From: Druceiella hillmani
Lineage: Eukaryota > Arthropoda > Insecta > Lepidoptera > Hepialidae
Direction: 5' to 3'
Length of the DNA: 64,000 nt
Assembly: GCA_039881145.1 (NCBI GenBank)
Contig: JAYKKI010000060.1
Location: forward strand, 5,146,501-5,210,500
The translations under genes and the position numbers were made by a program. Positions 22,830 to 33,964 of this stretch are shown here, piece after piece; positions within the stretch are counted from its first letter, which is position 1; each line of letters opens with the position of its first letter. The notes under the pieces were generated by a model. The model did no database searches. It saw only the letters and a list, made by a program, of their open reading frames with translations, and was not told where the DNA came from.

Positions 22830-23810
22830 AAGAAAAGAGGGAACAAAAATACCCTGCGAGTTAGCACTAAAATATGACAACAAGCACATATACGATGAAA
22901 TAAAGATGAAATATTAAAACCATAATTTAGCTTATCGAAAAAATAAACGTTATCAAAATTGAACATTACTTTTTTTTTAAATTACAGCTAATTTGTATAT
23001 AACAAAGAATACATTATTCTGATTAAAATATGCTTAGCGACAAAGCTTATTTGATTGATCATACGAAAAAAACATTGAATGCTAGTAACTATTAACGAAG
23101 AGAGTATACAATCATTCGTTGTACATAATAAACCAATGAGTATGTACAATTTATTTTCTTTCGATGTCAGTAAGACTAAATTTTAATTAACTGCAGATAT
23201 ATTTTATTGCTTACTGTACAGTACTACAGTATAATGGAATATTTAAGATGATTTTTGAGTGCAGAGATTACCATCTCTGTGACACGCGATCTTCATGCAT
23301 TCTTGAAAATTCTCTCACGACTAAGAAAGCGAACGAACACTCGTCTCTCAAAAACGCATTCCTTCGCAAATTTTCTTCAAGACGAGTCTTGATTTTTCCG
23401 ACACCGAATTTGCGCACGCAGACCGGTCGTACATACGTAATTGAAACATTATCGTATCTAGCCAGTTTGTTGGGCACAATTTCCCTTATAACGCTTTTCC
23501 TCCTTCGTGAAATATGAAGCAAAGATGACGGGCGTCATTTCGGCGTAAGATTTTTCATCGAGTGCGATATTATTTTGTAAAGAACGTATTTATCAACCCT
23601 CCTCTGAGTTAAGTAACCTTAAATACAATTCTTTATCGGCTGATGTATTTGATGAAAGAACTTTCGGATCATCCGTGGAAGCTTTACACCGCGTATATTT
23701 TATACGGTTTATATTTGTATAATGCATCTGGTAAGCTAAGATCATCTTATTCGTATTTTTTAGATTTCTGTACTTCAAGAAAAATAGAATTCTTATGAGA
23801 CCACTCATGT
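22830..23810. repeat. Duplication unit 1, alpha module
   Basis: From CCCTGCGAGTTAGCACTAAAAT onward the sequence parallels 28680-29310 and 33975-35230. The core 23260-23560 (GAGATTACCATCTCTGTGAC, GCGCACGCAGACCGGTCGTA, GAAGCAAAGATGACGGGCGT) is almost identical to 34730-35010 and contains single-base indels relative to it, so it is not conserved as a protein. It is GC-richer than its flanks. Confidence 0.85.
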
Positions 23811-24075
23811 AATTATTAATCTGTCCACAACGGTTTTTTTTAGAGATTTTGTTTGACGTAGAATCTTTAAAATGTAGTAGTAAATAGTAGTAGTGTAGTA
23901 GTAAACGTAGTGATAAAACATATTAATCCATATATTTTGCAATAGCAATACTTATATTGTTTAGTTATGTAAACATTCTAGAGGATGCAAATAAAGTAAA
24001 CTAATATAACGATTTTCTGTCAATTGCAGGGGAGAGTTATATGGATTATAAGACTATTTAATAATTCTATGTAAA

Positions 24076-24290
24076 ACTTTTCTATAATATTCAATCTCTT
24101 TAATTTTTCTATAATATTCAATTTCTTTAACTTTTCTATAATATTCAATCTCTTTAACTTTTCTATAATATTCAATCTCTTTAACTTTTCTATAATATTC
24201 AATCTCTTTAACTTTTCCATAATATTCAATCTCTTTAACTTTTCTATAATATTCAATCTCTTTAACTTTTCTATAATATTTAATCTCTGA
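24076..24290. repeat. 27-bp tandem array, eight units
   Basis: Unit CTATAATATTCAATCTCTTTAACTTTT. The period is a multiple of three and stop-free in two minus-strand frames, giving repeats of IEKLKRLNI and YYRKVKEIE. No promoter, splice or homology support makes this a gene. Confidence 0.93.
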
Positions 24291-24745
24291 AATCAAATCA
24301 AACTTTTCAATCATTTTCTCCGAAATAATTTGATGTCGAAGCTTGCAATTTGTTATAATGACAAAGCATATTAATCGTTACATATCCTAGGATTAAACCA
24401 CGAAAACCATTCCTGGAGAGGAAAAATTAAGTTCGTGTATTTCAATGGGAAGAACAAATTTCAGGATTCCAAAACTATTTATTCAAAACTTAATATCAAT
24501 AATCAAAAATTAAATCCGGTTTAACTCAATTTTACCGGAAACTATTCTGATCACTCTAATTTTATTACCTTTTGGAGATATTCACGAATTATTATGCACA
24601 TGGAAAAGTAAAACGTAGCCAATATATTGCGTGATAACATTAACATTATTATTTTGTAAACAGTTTAACAGAAAATCTTTATTTTCTGTTCGTATTCGGA
24701 ATCCTCGTTGTTCGAATGCTGTTTGAATATAACAAGTTTTTCTAT

Positions 24746-25084
24746 TCACAATTAAATGAAACTACGTGATGTAGTATTATTTCTACTATCTTTAATATCT
24801 TTACCACGACCTAGGTTTCGTTGTATTACAACATCTTCAGGTGGGATATTAGCAAAGATGTAATACATGTCTTACAAATATGTAATAGATGTAATACATC
24901 TTCAGGTGGGATATTAGCAAAGATGTAATACATGTCTTCAGGTGGGATATTAGCAAAGATGTAATACAACGAAACCTAGGTCGTGGTAAAGAAATTAAAG
25001 ATAGTAGAAATAATACTACATCACGTAGTTTCATTTAATTGTGAATAATGAATTTCTACAAAATTAACGCCAAATATATTCAAG
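24746..25084 (+). mobile_element. Hairpin element copy 8 (tail on right), triplicated centre
   Basis: Both arms are complete and carry the matching change CTATCTTT / AAAGATAG. The centre has three copies of a block ending TCAGGTGGGATATTAGCAAA plus GATGTAATACAT, instead of one. The tail ends CCAAATATATTCAAG. GTTTTTCTAT flanks it at 24736-24745 and 25085-25094 (12 bp if one mismatch is allowed). Confidence 0.9.
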
Positions 25085-25099
25085 GTTTTTCTATGTAAA

Positions 25100-25340
25100 G
25101 ATCCTAGTGACTAGTGAATAAGAAAATAAACATTTGTACATAGAAAATAGACGTCCATTTGACGAAAAAGATTGATCTACGCATTTATTATGCGACGTTC
25201 ATCTTCTATCGTCGGAAGATTAAATCTAGCTTTCAATTTAGTACAAAAAACAATGGATTAGATGAAAATCTATTTATCTAAATGGACTTAAGTTGTCCAT
25301 CAACGCGGGCAAAAAAAGTCGAGATGTGACGTTATTAGTT
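25100..25340. repeat. Duplication unit 1, gamma module
   Basis: AGAAGATTAAATC-type sequence followed by CAATTTAGTACAAAAAACAA and TCTATTTATCTAAATGGACT matches 36020-36270 closely. It is noncoding and part of the multi-kilobase duplication mosaic. Confidence 0.8.
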
Positions 25341-25589
25341 AGACGCTGTCTAGACAAACCTTGAGATACCTAAATTACGTACATGTAATATTTGTTGGTG
25401 TTGAGTTTTTTAGGGACGTGCTTTTTTTTTTCTTTACGTTCTATTTTTTCGTAATTTTAAGCCCTTTTGGAAAGTTACTACTATAATTTTGTGATAATCC
25501 TACTGTTTGCCAATATTATTGTGTTTGCTTTATTTTATACATTCACATACCACCAAACCTTGGATGCACTATACACGTCTTGATTTAAC

Positions 25590-25700
25590 TAGTTACTTTT
25601 TATGACTACGTTCAATTATTAGTTTTTATGGATCTACACCTCAAAAGGAAAAACAGAACCCTTATGAGATCATTCAAGTGTCCGACTGTGGTTGAAGTTT
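25590..25700. repeat. Dispersed repeat fragment with CTCAAAAGGAAAAACAGAACC
   Basis: The block CACCTCAAAAGGAAAAACAG followed by AACCCTTATGAGATCATTC resembles a very common lepidopteran dispersed sequence (GTTCCGTACCTCAAAAGG...GGAACCCTTATAGGATCA). Weaker relatives lie at 23755-23810 and 35205-35260 inside the alpha modules. Recognition is from memory of such sequences. Confidence 0.5.
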
Positions 25701-26164
25701 TTCTTAGAATTTGCTTGCCATTAAAACTTAAAATTTGGTATAGTCACAATGCGTATCAACCCATATATTAGTATATATTTATAGTCAAAGTTTAAAAACA
25801 TTTATATGGAAAATTGGCGGGAGCAGAGAGAATCTTAAATTTCCCTGGAGAAAATTTTAAAATTCCACATATATTGTGGAGTATCGTTTGAAAGGATTAA
25901 ATATAGGTGCTTCAAAAATACATTTTTCAGAATTCTAGGTATTACATCTTTAGAGATATACTGAAAAACATATATAAACTAACTTATTTCTGAAATGATT
26001 GAACCTCCTGAAAATAGGGAAATTATGAAAAAATATTCTTCAAAACCTGTGAGATATTCGTGTTTATGTAATATCTGTCTACTTGCTCATATTAGGAGTA
26101 ATTAAATATTTATTGCGCTAGTATAATATAAATTATGGGCGTCCATATTAATGACTTATGTTAA

Positions 26165-26575
26165 ATAAAGTAATTTCACTCAACCGAGGTACCGAACCCT
26201 CGATGCGTAAGCCAGATTTGCACATGCTATACTACATAGGCGCACTTTTTTCAGATTAACTCACATGTCACCAATATTTTCCCATAAAATCATAATTTTA
26301 CCTCCGATAAGGTTTTGATGAACGTTAGTAATTTTGTTTTAAATTTTTTTTAATAGTAATTTTTTAAGAAATTTTTGGTAGTAATTTTTTTTTGTTAGTA
26401 ATTTTTTTTTTTGGAATTTTTTTTTTAAATAGGTGATGTTTAAGCCAGTCTTGCACATACTACATTACACAGACGCACTTTTTAAGTCACCAATATTTTC
26501 CCATAAAATCATAATTTTTCCTCCGATAAGGTTTCGATGGACGGTAGCAATTTTTTTTTAATTAGGGTATCAAAT
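26165..26575. repeat. Two-copy repeat, GTCACCAATATTTTCCCATA, with tRNA-like word
   Basis: GTAAGCCAGATTTGCACATGC...GGCGCACTTTTTTC and GTCACCAATATTTTCCCATAAAATCATAATTTT occur twice (26209-26310 and 26441-26530), about 230 bp apart. At 26183-26204 CCGAGGTACCGAACCCTCGA is, read on the minus strand, a T-arm-like CGAGG-GTTCGGTA-CCTCG. This suggests a tRNA-derived SINE head, but the rest of a tRNA is not convincing. Confidence 0.45.
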
Positions 26576-27109
26576 TTATCCGTGTATGTTTCCATTTTTG
26601 GATTCAAAATTTTAATAATTTGAAAACTGTTTATTTAAAAATACATACGGAGCTGCAGTATATACTGCAAATATTGTATGTTAATGGTTGGCTATATAAA
26701 AAAAGGTAAACAATATGAATAAATAAGACTGAATATAGAATTGTAAAAGGTGAAATTGAAAAAAGCTCTGCAGAAATCGAAACCACTTTAATCCCTTAAG
26801 TAATTCATTGATGCACTGGGTATGCAAATTAAACAAAAAAAAATCAATTAGTGACCAAAAAAGTGAAAAGTTAAGTTGCAGTAAAATTAAATATAGTTCT
26901 CCCTTTTACAGTAGAAAAAACATCGCATCTCTACTTATTTTTGAATAAGATGTTTAATCGTACCAGATGTAAAAAACGGTTTCAGGAAGAAGCTTTAGAA
27001 AGTTTTGTAATTAAGCTCAAAAAGGAATGCACATAACTGCAAGAAAAATCTACGCTGGGCGTTTCTAAAGTATCTATTTCTAATCATTTCAGTAACAAAG
27101 ACTTGTGGT

Positions 27110-28050
27110 ATTATGTATCCACCACCTTGTTCTTTAGTATTCCCTCTTATATTTATGCGTGCCAGTTATTTGTTAGCAGTTCAACAGATGGCATTACATT
27201 CGAATTAATATACATATAACATTGAGCATCACACAGCTGTTTTAATAATAGCGTGACGATCCATTTTTTCTAAACAAGTTACAGTTCAAATATTGTACTT
27301 TGCTTTCAGGGTAAATGGTGTAATGACCACTAAACATAATTTATCACGCAAATATACCCAGGCAACATCGTATTTGCACTGAGTTTTCATTTTTATTTGC
27401 TTTGTTAAATTTCTAATTTACTTCAAAACTTATAAAATATTTATTTATCTACTTTTCCAAAGATCCTAACACAATCTTATTTTATATCTGCCAATAACAG
27501 AGTCATCAGTAAATATGTACGTATACAAAGTAACTGAGTTTTTTCCAACATTAACGGCGATTTCGCCGAATACAATTTATTTGCCAACGACACATGTCAT
27601 TTACGTCTCAATCTCGGCAGCTAATGTCGAATCGTACGGCCTGATCGATGCCTCGGGCTTAATGTATCTGCTAAAGCTCGGAATCGTAACACTGTCACAC
27701 GGACTCCATAATCAATCTTTCCGTGTTTGCCATGAGGACTTGGAATTTTACGTCATTAGCATAGCTCGACTGTCTTCCTGAGCGCAGAGTGTTTATTCAG
27801 AGCTGTTTGCTTATCGAACGCTTGCCTTGCAGCGTCTGCTATTGTTTATTTTGGCGTCGTCTGTATATTTGCAAAATTAGGAAGTATTCTGTTTGCGCTG
27901 TTTCGTTGTTGGTGTTTGGCTTTCGTAATTTCGAAAAGAAAGCTTTTTTGTTTATAGGGGCATTTTTTAGATTGTTAGCGTTTTATTGTGCTTCGTTGGA
28001 TCGATTATTTTACGTTTTGCTTTTAATTATTCATTTGCTTTGACAACAAT
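27110..28050. repeat. Duplication unit 1, beta module
   Basis: Parallels 30650-31890 and 39030-39870: ATGTATCCACC, AACAGATGGCATTA, CGACACATGTCATTTACGTC, GAGCGCAGAGTGTTTATTCA. Open frames at 27515-27781 and 27789-28043 are not preserved in the other copies because of indels and stops, so I do not annotate genes. The core is GC-richer and better conserved than its flanks. Confidence 0.85.
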
Positions 28051-28080
28051 ATATTTGTCCGTTGGTTTATATTTGGTGGG

Positions 28081-28400
28081 AGGACTTAGTGGAATTTTAT
28101 GTCATTAGCATAGCTCCATGTTTTCCAGAGCGCAGAGTGTTTATTCAGAGATGTTTGCTTATCGAATGTTTGCCTTATAGCGTCTGCTATTGTTTATTTT
28201 TGCATCGCTTCGTTGCTATATTTGCCAAATTAAAAAGTATGCTAGTCTACGCTGTTTCTTTATTGTTATTTAGCTTTGCTTTGTTGGCGCGAATGATCGA
28301 TTACTTAATGTCTTATTTTTAGTACTTCATTTGTTTTAAAAAAACAACATATTTATCAATTAGTTGATACCGTATCCCTTGATGGAATAGAGAATCTAAA
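28081..28400. repeat. Extra tandem copy of the beta module end
   Basis: GAGGACTTAGTGGAATTTTATGTCATTAGC to TCTGCTATTGTTTATTTTTGC repeats 27735-27860 about 347 bp downstream. Unit 1 alone has this second copy. Confidence 0.85.
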
Positions 28401-28599
28401 GACATTAAAGTCTGTGATGTATATAATTATGTTTTATTGAGCTCTGTTAAAATTTTCATGTAGTTATTAAGAGTAGACAATTTTTTTCCACCACTAATTT
28501 GGTTGAAAACTATGTCACTTTATTTTAGAGTTACTTAATATCACTTTTATAGTAGGATTTCATTGTCGACTCGTCTGTTTGCCTTTGTGTCAGGATTTC

Positions 28600-29330
28600 T
28601 TTTCATAGAAACTGCAGATATGTCCCTTTTCAGCTCTCAAAAGGAATCACACATTTTATCGACATAAAAGAAAAAAACAAAAAACCTACAAGTTAATACC
28701 GACATATGATATCAAGCATTAAAATTTAAGGTAACGATGGAATACTACAATGCCAACTTCGCTTATATGAAAAATAAATGTTGTCAAAATGAAACATTAT
28801 CGTCTTTATCGAATTGCAAGTAATTCGTACATAAAAAATAAAAACGTTATCTTGATTATTATAAGAAGAAAGCCAAACTCTTCCTTGATTATACGATAAA
28901 ACCTTTGATGCCTATATCCTTTAAAGTATAAAGTATACAACCATCAGCTGTGCATTACAAGCAAATTTCAATTTATTTTCTATCATAATACTGAACTGTA
29001 ATTAACAGCAGATATATTTCATTTCTAACTTTGCAATTTTACGATCTAGTGTTATATTTTAGTTATCTAGTGTTGTTTTTCAGATGATCTTTGTGTATAA
29101 AGATTACCAACTCTGTAACACGTGACCTTCATGAATTTCTCTGACAATTAAAAAATCGAACGAACGTCCAAAACGCATTTTGATTTTTTCGACACCAAAT
29201 TTGCGCACGCAGACTGGTTGTTCACACGTAATTGAAACTTTGTCGTATTTAGCCAGTTTGTTGGGCACAGACTTCCTTCTAACGTTTTTCCTCCTTCTTA
29301 AAGACTGTTTTATGATTTCATGTAAAACAT
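28600..29330. repeat. Duplication unit 2, alpha module
   Basis: Shorter and more diverged alpha copy: AGATTACCAACTCTGTAACACGTGACCTTCATGAATT, then TTTGCGCACGCAGACTGGTTG and AGCCAGTTTGTTGGGCAC. It lacks part of the CTCACGAC...CTTCGC section present in units 1 and 3. Confidence 0.8.
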
Positions 29331-29509
29331 TTTTGTAAGGTAGAAGAAAAATTCTTAGAAACCATTCGACGTAAAAACTTGGAAACTAAAACATATTCAA
29401 AGTTTTGGAGAGGAAAAATAAGTACCCAAAATATTTTTTATATTTTTTTATATGAGACTTGTGGTTTATTAATCGAAAGAGCAAATTATAAGGTTTACAA
29501 AAAAAAAAA

Positions 29510-29512
<3 letters not shown>

Positions 29513-29541
<29 letters not shown>
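29513..29541. repeat. Short (AT)n microsatellite
   Basis: About 14 TA units after an A11 run. Confidence 0.9.
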
Positions 29542-29544
<3 letters not shown>

Positions 29545-30420
29545 GTACATACATTCATGCATATATAGTTTTAGAAATATTGTTGTCATTATTCATAACA
29601 AATTTTCATAAAATTTCCTCTATCTCCGAAACTGGTAAGTAAAGTCAACATTATGAGAGATGCCTGAAAACTATAATGATGAAAAATGTTTCTTTCCATA
29701 ATTTTAAATAGAATATTTATTTATATAAAGTCTGACTAGAAAATCATGGAAAAGCTACAGAGATTATCTTAGAACTGAAAATTCTAGAAATGTGCACCAT
29801 GTTTTAGCCGTACCTGCGAAAGATATAGCACGTTGTGAAAAATGTGTACGTTGTAAAAAATTAATGTTTGTAAATAGTTTAGTGAAAATACCATATACCC
29901 TTAAATGTTTACGAGTGCCTAAATGTGTACAGAATGCTTTTATATGCAGGTTCTACTCGTACTTGACAGTTTATCTTTACGACAAATGTATAGTACATTT
30001 AGTTTAACTCATAAGTCATAGTGACGTAATGTAGTGCACATTCTGTTTAACTCGTACGTCATATTTTTCCTTCAAACTTGCGATTTTTCTTCTGTTATGT
30101 TACGTACTCTGATAATAATGTTTACAATTTAAAATTCTAATTGTATAATTGAAATATAAAAAAATATTTTGTAAATATTTTCATTTCTTTAAGTAAAATT
30201 GTAATATATTTGAAAATTTTGTATATATAAATATATTTTTAGCTGTAGATTGAGTATTTAAAAAATATGTAAATTAAGACTGAAGATAGAATAATAAAGA
30301 ATGAAACTGGAAAAAAGTAGACCTAAGTGTGCAGAAGTTGAAAATTTTTATTGTTAGGTTTCGTATCGTGAAACTATACGTTAGTTATATAACAAACTAT
30401 ACGTTAGTTATATAGTATGT
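29545..30420. other. AT-rich sequence within duplication unit 2
   Basis: The frame at 29792-30007 has no recognised family. A direct repeat of ACTATACGTTAGTTATATA lies at about 30371-30417. Otherwise nothing stands out. Confidence 0.4.
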
Positions 30421-30608
30421 CCTAGAGACTTGAAAATTTCGCAAAATTCAATTACAGCAAAAGTAAATATATTTCTACATTTTATTGTAAAAAATGTCCG
30501 TCATGTAAACGTATCCAAAGGTACTTTGACAGTACTAGACAAACAAAAACAATTTATTGATGAAGCATTAAAAGTTTTTCAAATAGGTTCACAATTATGT
30601 ATTCTATG

Positions 30609-30634
30609 TATATATATATATATATATATATATA
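30609..30634. repeat. Short (AT)n microsatellite
   Basis: About 13 TA units. Confidence 0.9.
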
Positions 30635-30644
30635 GTAAAGGAGA

Positions 30645-31920
30645 GACGTAGTAGCACTACGTATCCACCCATTACAAATGTAATACCTTTAGATATTTGG
30701 ACATCAGGTGGCGCTTTTTTAGAGTTCACCCATGTACGTATGCTATTAGTTATTTGTCAGGAGGGCCAACAGATATCACTAGAATCGTGTAAATAGACAA
30801 ACTTCATTGGGCGTCACACGGCTATTTCAGTAACAGCGTAACAGTCTCCATTAACTTTCAATAAGTTACAGTTTAAAATACTCTACTTTCTTTTAAAATC
30901 GTACGTTGTAGTAATCACTGAAAATAATTAATCATGTAAATACATGCAAGCAAGATCAAACATTAAACTTGTTTTTTTTTCTCTTTGTTAAATAAAAATA
31001 TAAATTTATAATCGACTTCATAACGGATAAACATTTTGAATATATTTGGCGTTAATTTTGTAGAAATTAATTATTTATAATTAAATGAAGCTACGTGATG
31101 TAATATTATTTCTACTTTCTTTAAGTTCAAGTAGGCCATTATTAATTACCTACCTGCTGATTGCTAATAACCCACCTGAGGATATTGTAATACAACGAAA
31201 CTCAGGTCATGGTAAAGAACTTAAAGAAAGTAGAAATAATACTGCATCACGTAGTTTCATTTAATTGTGTATAAACATTTGATTTACTTCCCTTTCGAAA
31301 TGTTATTTGATATTTGCCAATAACAGAGCCGACAGCAAATATGTATGAACACAAAATAACAAAGTTTTTTTTAATATTCATATCAAACTTCGCCGAATAC
31401 CAAATATTCGCAAACGACACATGTCATTTACATCTCAAACTCGGTAGCTAATAGAAAGTCGTACGGACTGATCGAAACCGCAGAATAGCAACGACACTGT
31501 CGCCCAAACTCCACTATCAATCTTTCAGTGTTTGCCCTCAGGACTTGGCAGAATTATACGTCATTATCATAGCTCGATGTCTTCCTGAGCGCAGAGTGTT
31601 TATTCAGAGCTGTTTGCTTATCGAACGTTTGCGTTGCAGCGTCTGCTATTGTTTATTTTTGCGTCGTCGCTATGTTTGCGAAATTAGTAAGTATTCTGTC
31701 TGGGTTGCTTCGCTTGTTTAGAGCGTTGTCGATGTTTGGCTTGTGTTATTTTGAAAACAAACTTTCTTGTTTATATGTCAGTTTTTATGTTGTCGATGCG
31801 AATGATCGATTTTACATTCAATGCTTCATTTGTTTTGATAAAACAACATATTTTTCAATTTGTTTTTACAGTATTGCTTGGTGGAGTTAAGACTCTGTTG
31901 CACTGAAAATATGTCCCGTA
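30645..31920. repeat. Duplication unit 2, beta module, interrupted by hairpin copy 9
   Basis: ACTACGTATCCACC, CAACAGATATCACTAGAATCGT, CGACACATGTCATTTACATC and GAGCGCAGAGTGTTTATTCA align in order with 27110-28050 and 39030-39870. The hairpin element at 31037-31270 is inserted into it and is absent from the other units, so it arrived after the duplication. Confidence 0.85.
31037..31270 (-). mobile_element. Hairpin element copy 9 (tail on left), 10-bp target duplication
   Basis: The tail TTGAATATATTTGGCG begins at the left boundary. The left arm is short (stops after CTTTAAGTTCAAGTAGG), while the right arm is nearly complete in AGTTC-type sequence (AAGAACTTAAAG). ATAAACATTT is duplicated at 31027-31036 and 31271-31280. 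Confidence 0.88.
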
Positions 31921-32163
31921 AATCATTATAATTTATGAAGCTCTGTTTAAATGTTTGTGTAGTTAGTACCTATTTGTTTCTATTCCTAATTTAATTGAAA
32001 ATGTAAAAAGTTAATTTTTAGAGTTCCGTGCTACAGCTGTAAAAAATAATACCTTATAATAAGACAATCATCCGCCCGTCTGTGTCCGTTTTCAAGTTAC
32101 CTTTATATTTCTTTGTAATTACACATGCTGTCAGTTTAAATATCTCAAATATATTTGGTATTT

Positions 32164-32435
32164 GAATATATTTGGCGTTAATTTTGTAGAAATTCATTAT
32201 TCACAATTAAATGAAACTACGTGATGTAGTATTATTTCTACTTTCTTTCAGTTCTTTACCACGACCTAGGTTTCGTTGTATTACAACATCTTCAGGTGGG
32301 ATATTAGCAAAGATTCTCTAATATTTGGTAATATCCCACCTGAAGATCTTGTAATACAATGAAACCTAGGTCGTGGTAAAGAAATTAAAGAAAGTAGAAA
32401 TAATACTACATCACGTAGTTTCATTTAACTGTGGG
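32164..32435 (-). mobile_element. Hairpin element copy 10 (tail on left), 13-bp target duplication
   Basis: Both arms are complete; the loop is TCTCTAATATTTGG. The left arm reads CAGTTCTTTACC but the right arm GGTAAAGAAATT, so the two arms do not match at the subfamily-diagnostic bases. ATATTTGGTATTT flanks it at 32151-32163 and 32436-32448. Confidence 0.9.
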
Positions 32436-32448
32436 ATATTTGGTATTT

Positions 32449-33955
32449 ATTTAGGGATTAATATACCGAGTACAGAAAGTTTGATACAGAGATGAAATTT
32501 ACGTCAGTATACGTATCAAGTTCCATATATAGAGACTAGAAAATTGCAATTCTGTTAATGCAATACAACCATAGTTCCAGAAAATACTGAATAAATAAAT
32601 AAAACATACACTTATATGTTCAAGATAATAGATACGCTTAGCACAATTAAGGTTATGTAAACTGGCTATGGTTTTATTTTATTTCACAACATATAGACAA
32701 TTTTTTTACGTGGATTGGTGTACATCGTGTTACTTACGAGGTTTTATAATTTTGATAGCAATTTACATTAAAAACTATTCGATTTTAGAAAAGATAGTCT
32801 ATTTTTACTTTTTTTAAGAATTTATGACGTTATATGATTTATTTTGAAAAACTGTAAAATTTTGATTTTTGGACGAAATTTGTGTTTAAAGCAATAATGG
32901 TTCGTTTTTAAACCATAAAAATGTAATATATTAAGGAGAATTTTATTATGAATTAAAAACTAGTTTTAAGACTTTACTAACGGTCAACAGTATCATCATA
33001 AGGTAACTGACATATCAGGTCATTTGCCATGTTTACATCATAAGTCACTTCTATATAGAGAACCAATATTTTAGCAGCATATAGTAGATCAGTAGAAAGA
33101 GCTTTAAGGTTATACCTGTGACGAACATGGCCAAAATTATCCTAATATTGAAGCTTATATTGGCATCATGCTTCAATTGTCTAGTTATGGATCAGCATGG
33201 GAACTAATCCTGTGGAAAATCCGCTTTCCTCGGGAAGTGAAATTAGATGACAATATATTTTTGCCCCGATGCAAGTTAATTTGCTGAAGAATATTACAGG
33301 GTTTTCAGATAACAAATATATAATATTACATGGTATTCTAATGACAATAAAAAGGCTTCAAAAGTAATCACTAACACAAATATAACTTGGTGTATGGACT
33401 AGAACTTGTTAAGATTAATTTTGAGATTATCAATACAACCTATATCTACTGAACCTATTATCCTATATGTGTGGTGTACGCTAAGCCTCTAAGGAATTAG
33501 TTTCAATTGTAAATTTCCTGGTGACCATAAGAATAAAAAAAATTAAGGGTATACCGAACAAGTCGTAATCCTTATGCCTTATTTAGGCGATTACACTCCG
33601 TGCTCAGTGATTTTGAGTATAAAAACCTGTATTACATATGCACTTTCAAGATGATTTAAATACATTTTTACAAAATGGAACTTACAATGTATTAAATTTG
33701 AATTAAAGTTGATTCGAACTAAACTCCCGCATTCGCTTGTATGAAAGATGGAACGTAGCAGTATAGTCTAAGAAATAACATGATGCAGTGCAGGCACTTA
33801 ATATGATATAGAGTTCGATAATTGAAGAAAGAAATCTCCAGTGATTTTCATTGTTTTTATTCCATTTTGTGGAGTATTCTTGTTTCATTATCAAAAGTTT
33901 GAAAATGAAACAAGAATGTTGTTTAGCTGTCAAAAGTGGTACTATTTCTACATAA
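32449..33955. other. AT-rich sequence between duplication units 2 and 3
   Basis: No array or gene recognised. Around 33110-33270 a short frame (CDEHGQNYPNIEAYIG...) has protein-like composition but no family I can name. Confidence 0.35.
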
Positions 33956-33964
33956 ATGCGAGTA

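Noticed and set aside
23248..23522. Open frames on both strands of the alpha core
   Set aside because: The matching copy at 34.7 kb differs by single-base indels that shift the frame.
26183..26250. Second tRNA gene on the minus strand
   Set aside because: Only a T-arm-like stem is convincing; no acceptor or anticodon stem can be drawn.
27515..28322. Three consecutive open frames of 84-88 codons as genes
   Set aside because: The homologous beta modules at 31 and 39 kb break these frames with stops and indels, so they are not conserved as protein.
33110..33270. Protein-like frame CDEHGQNYPNIEAYIG...
   Set aside because: Short, no family recognised, no flanking exon signals.
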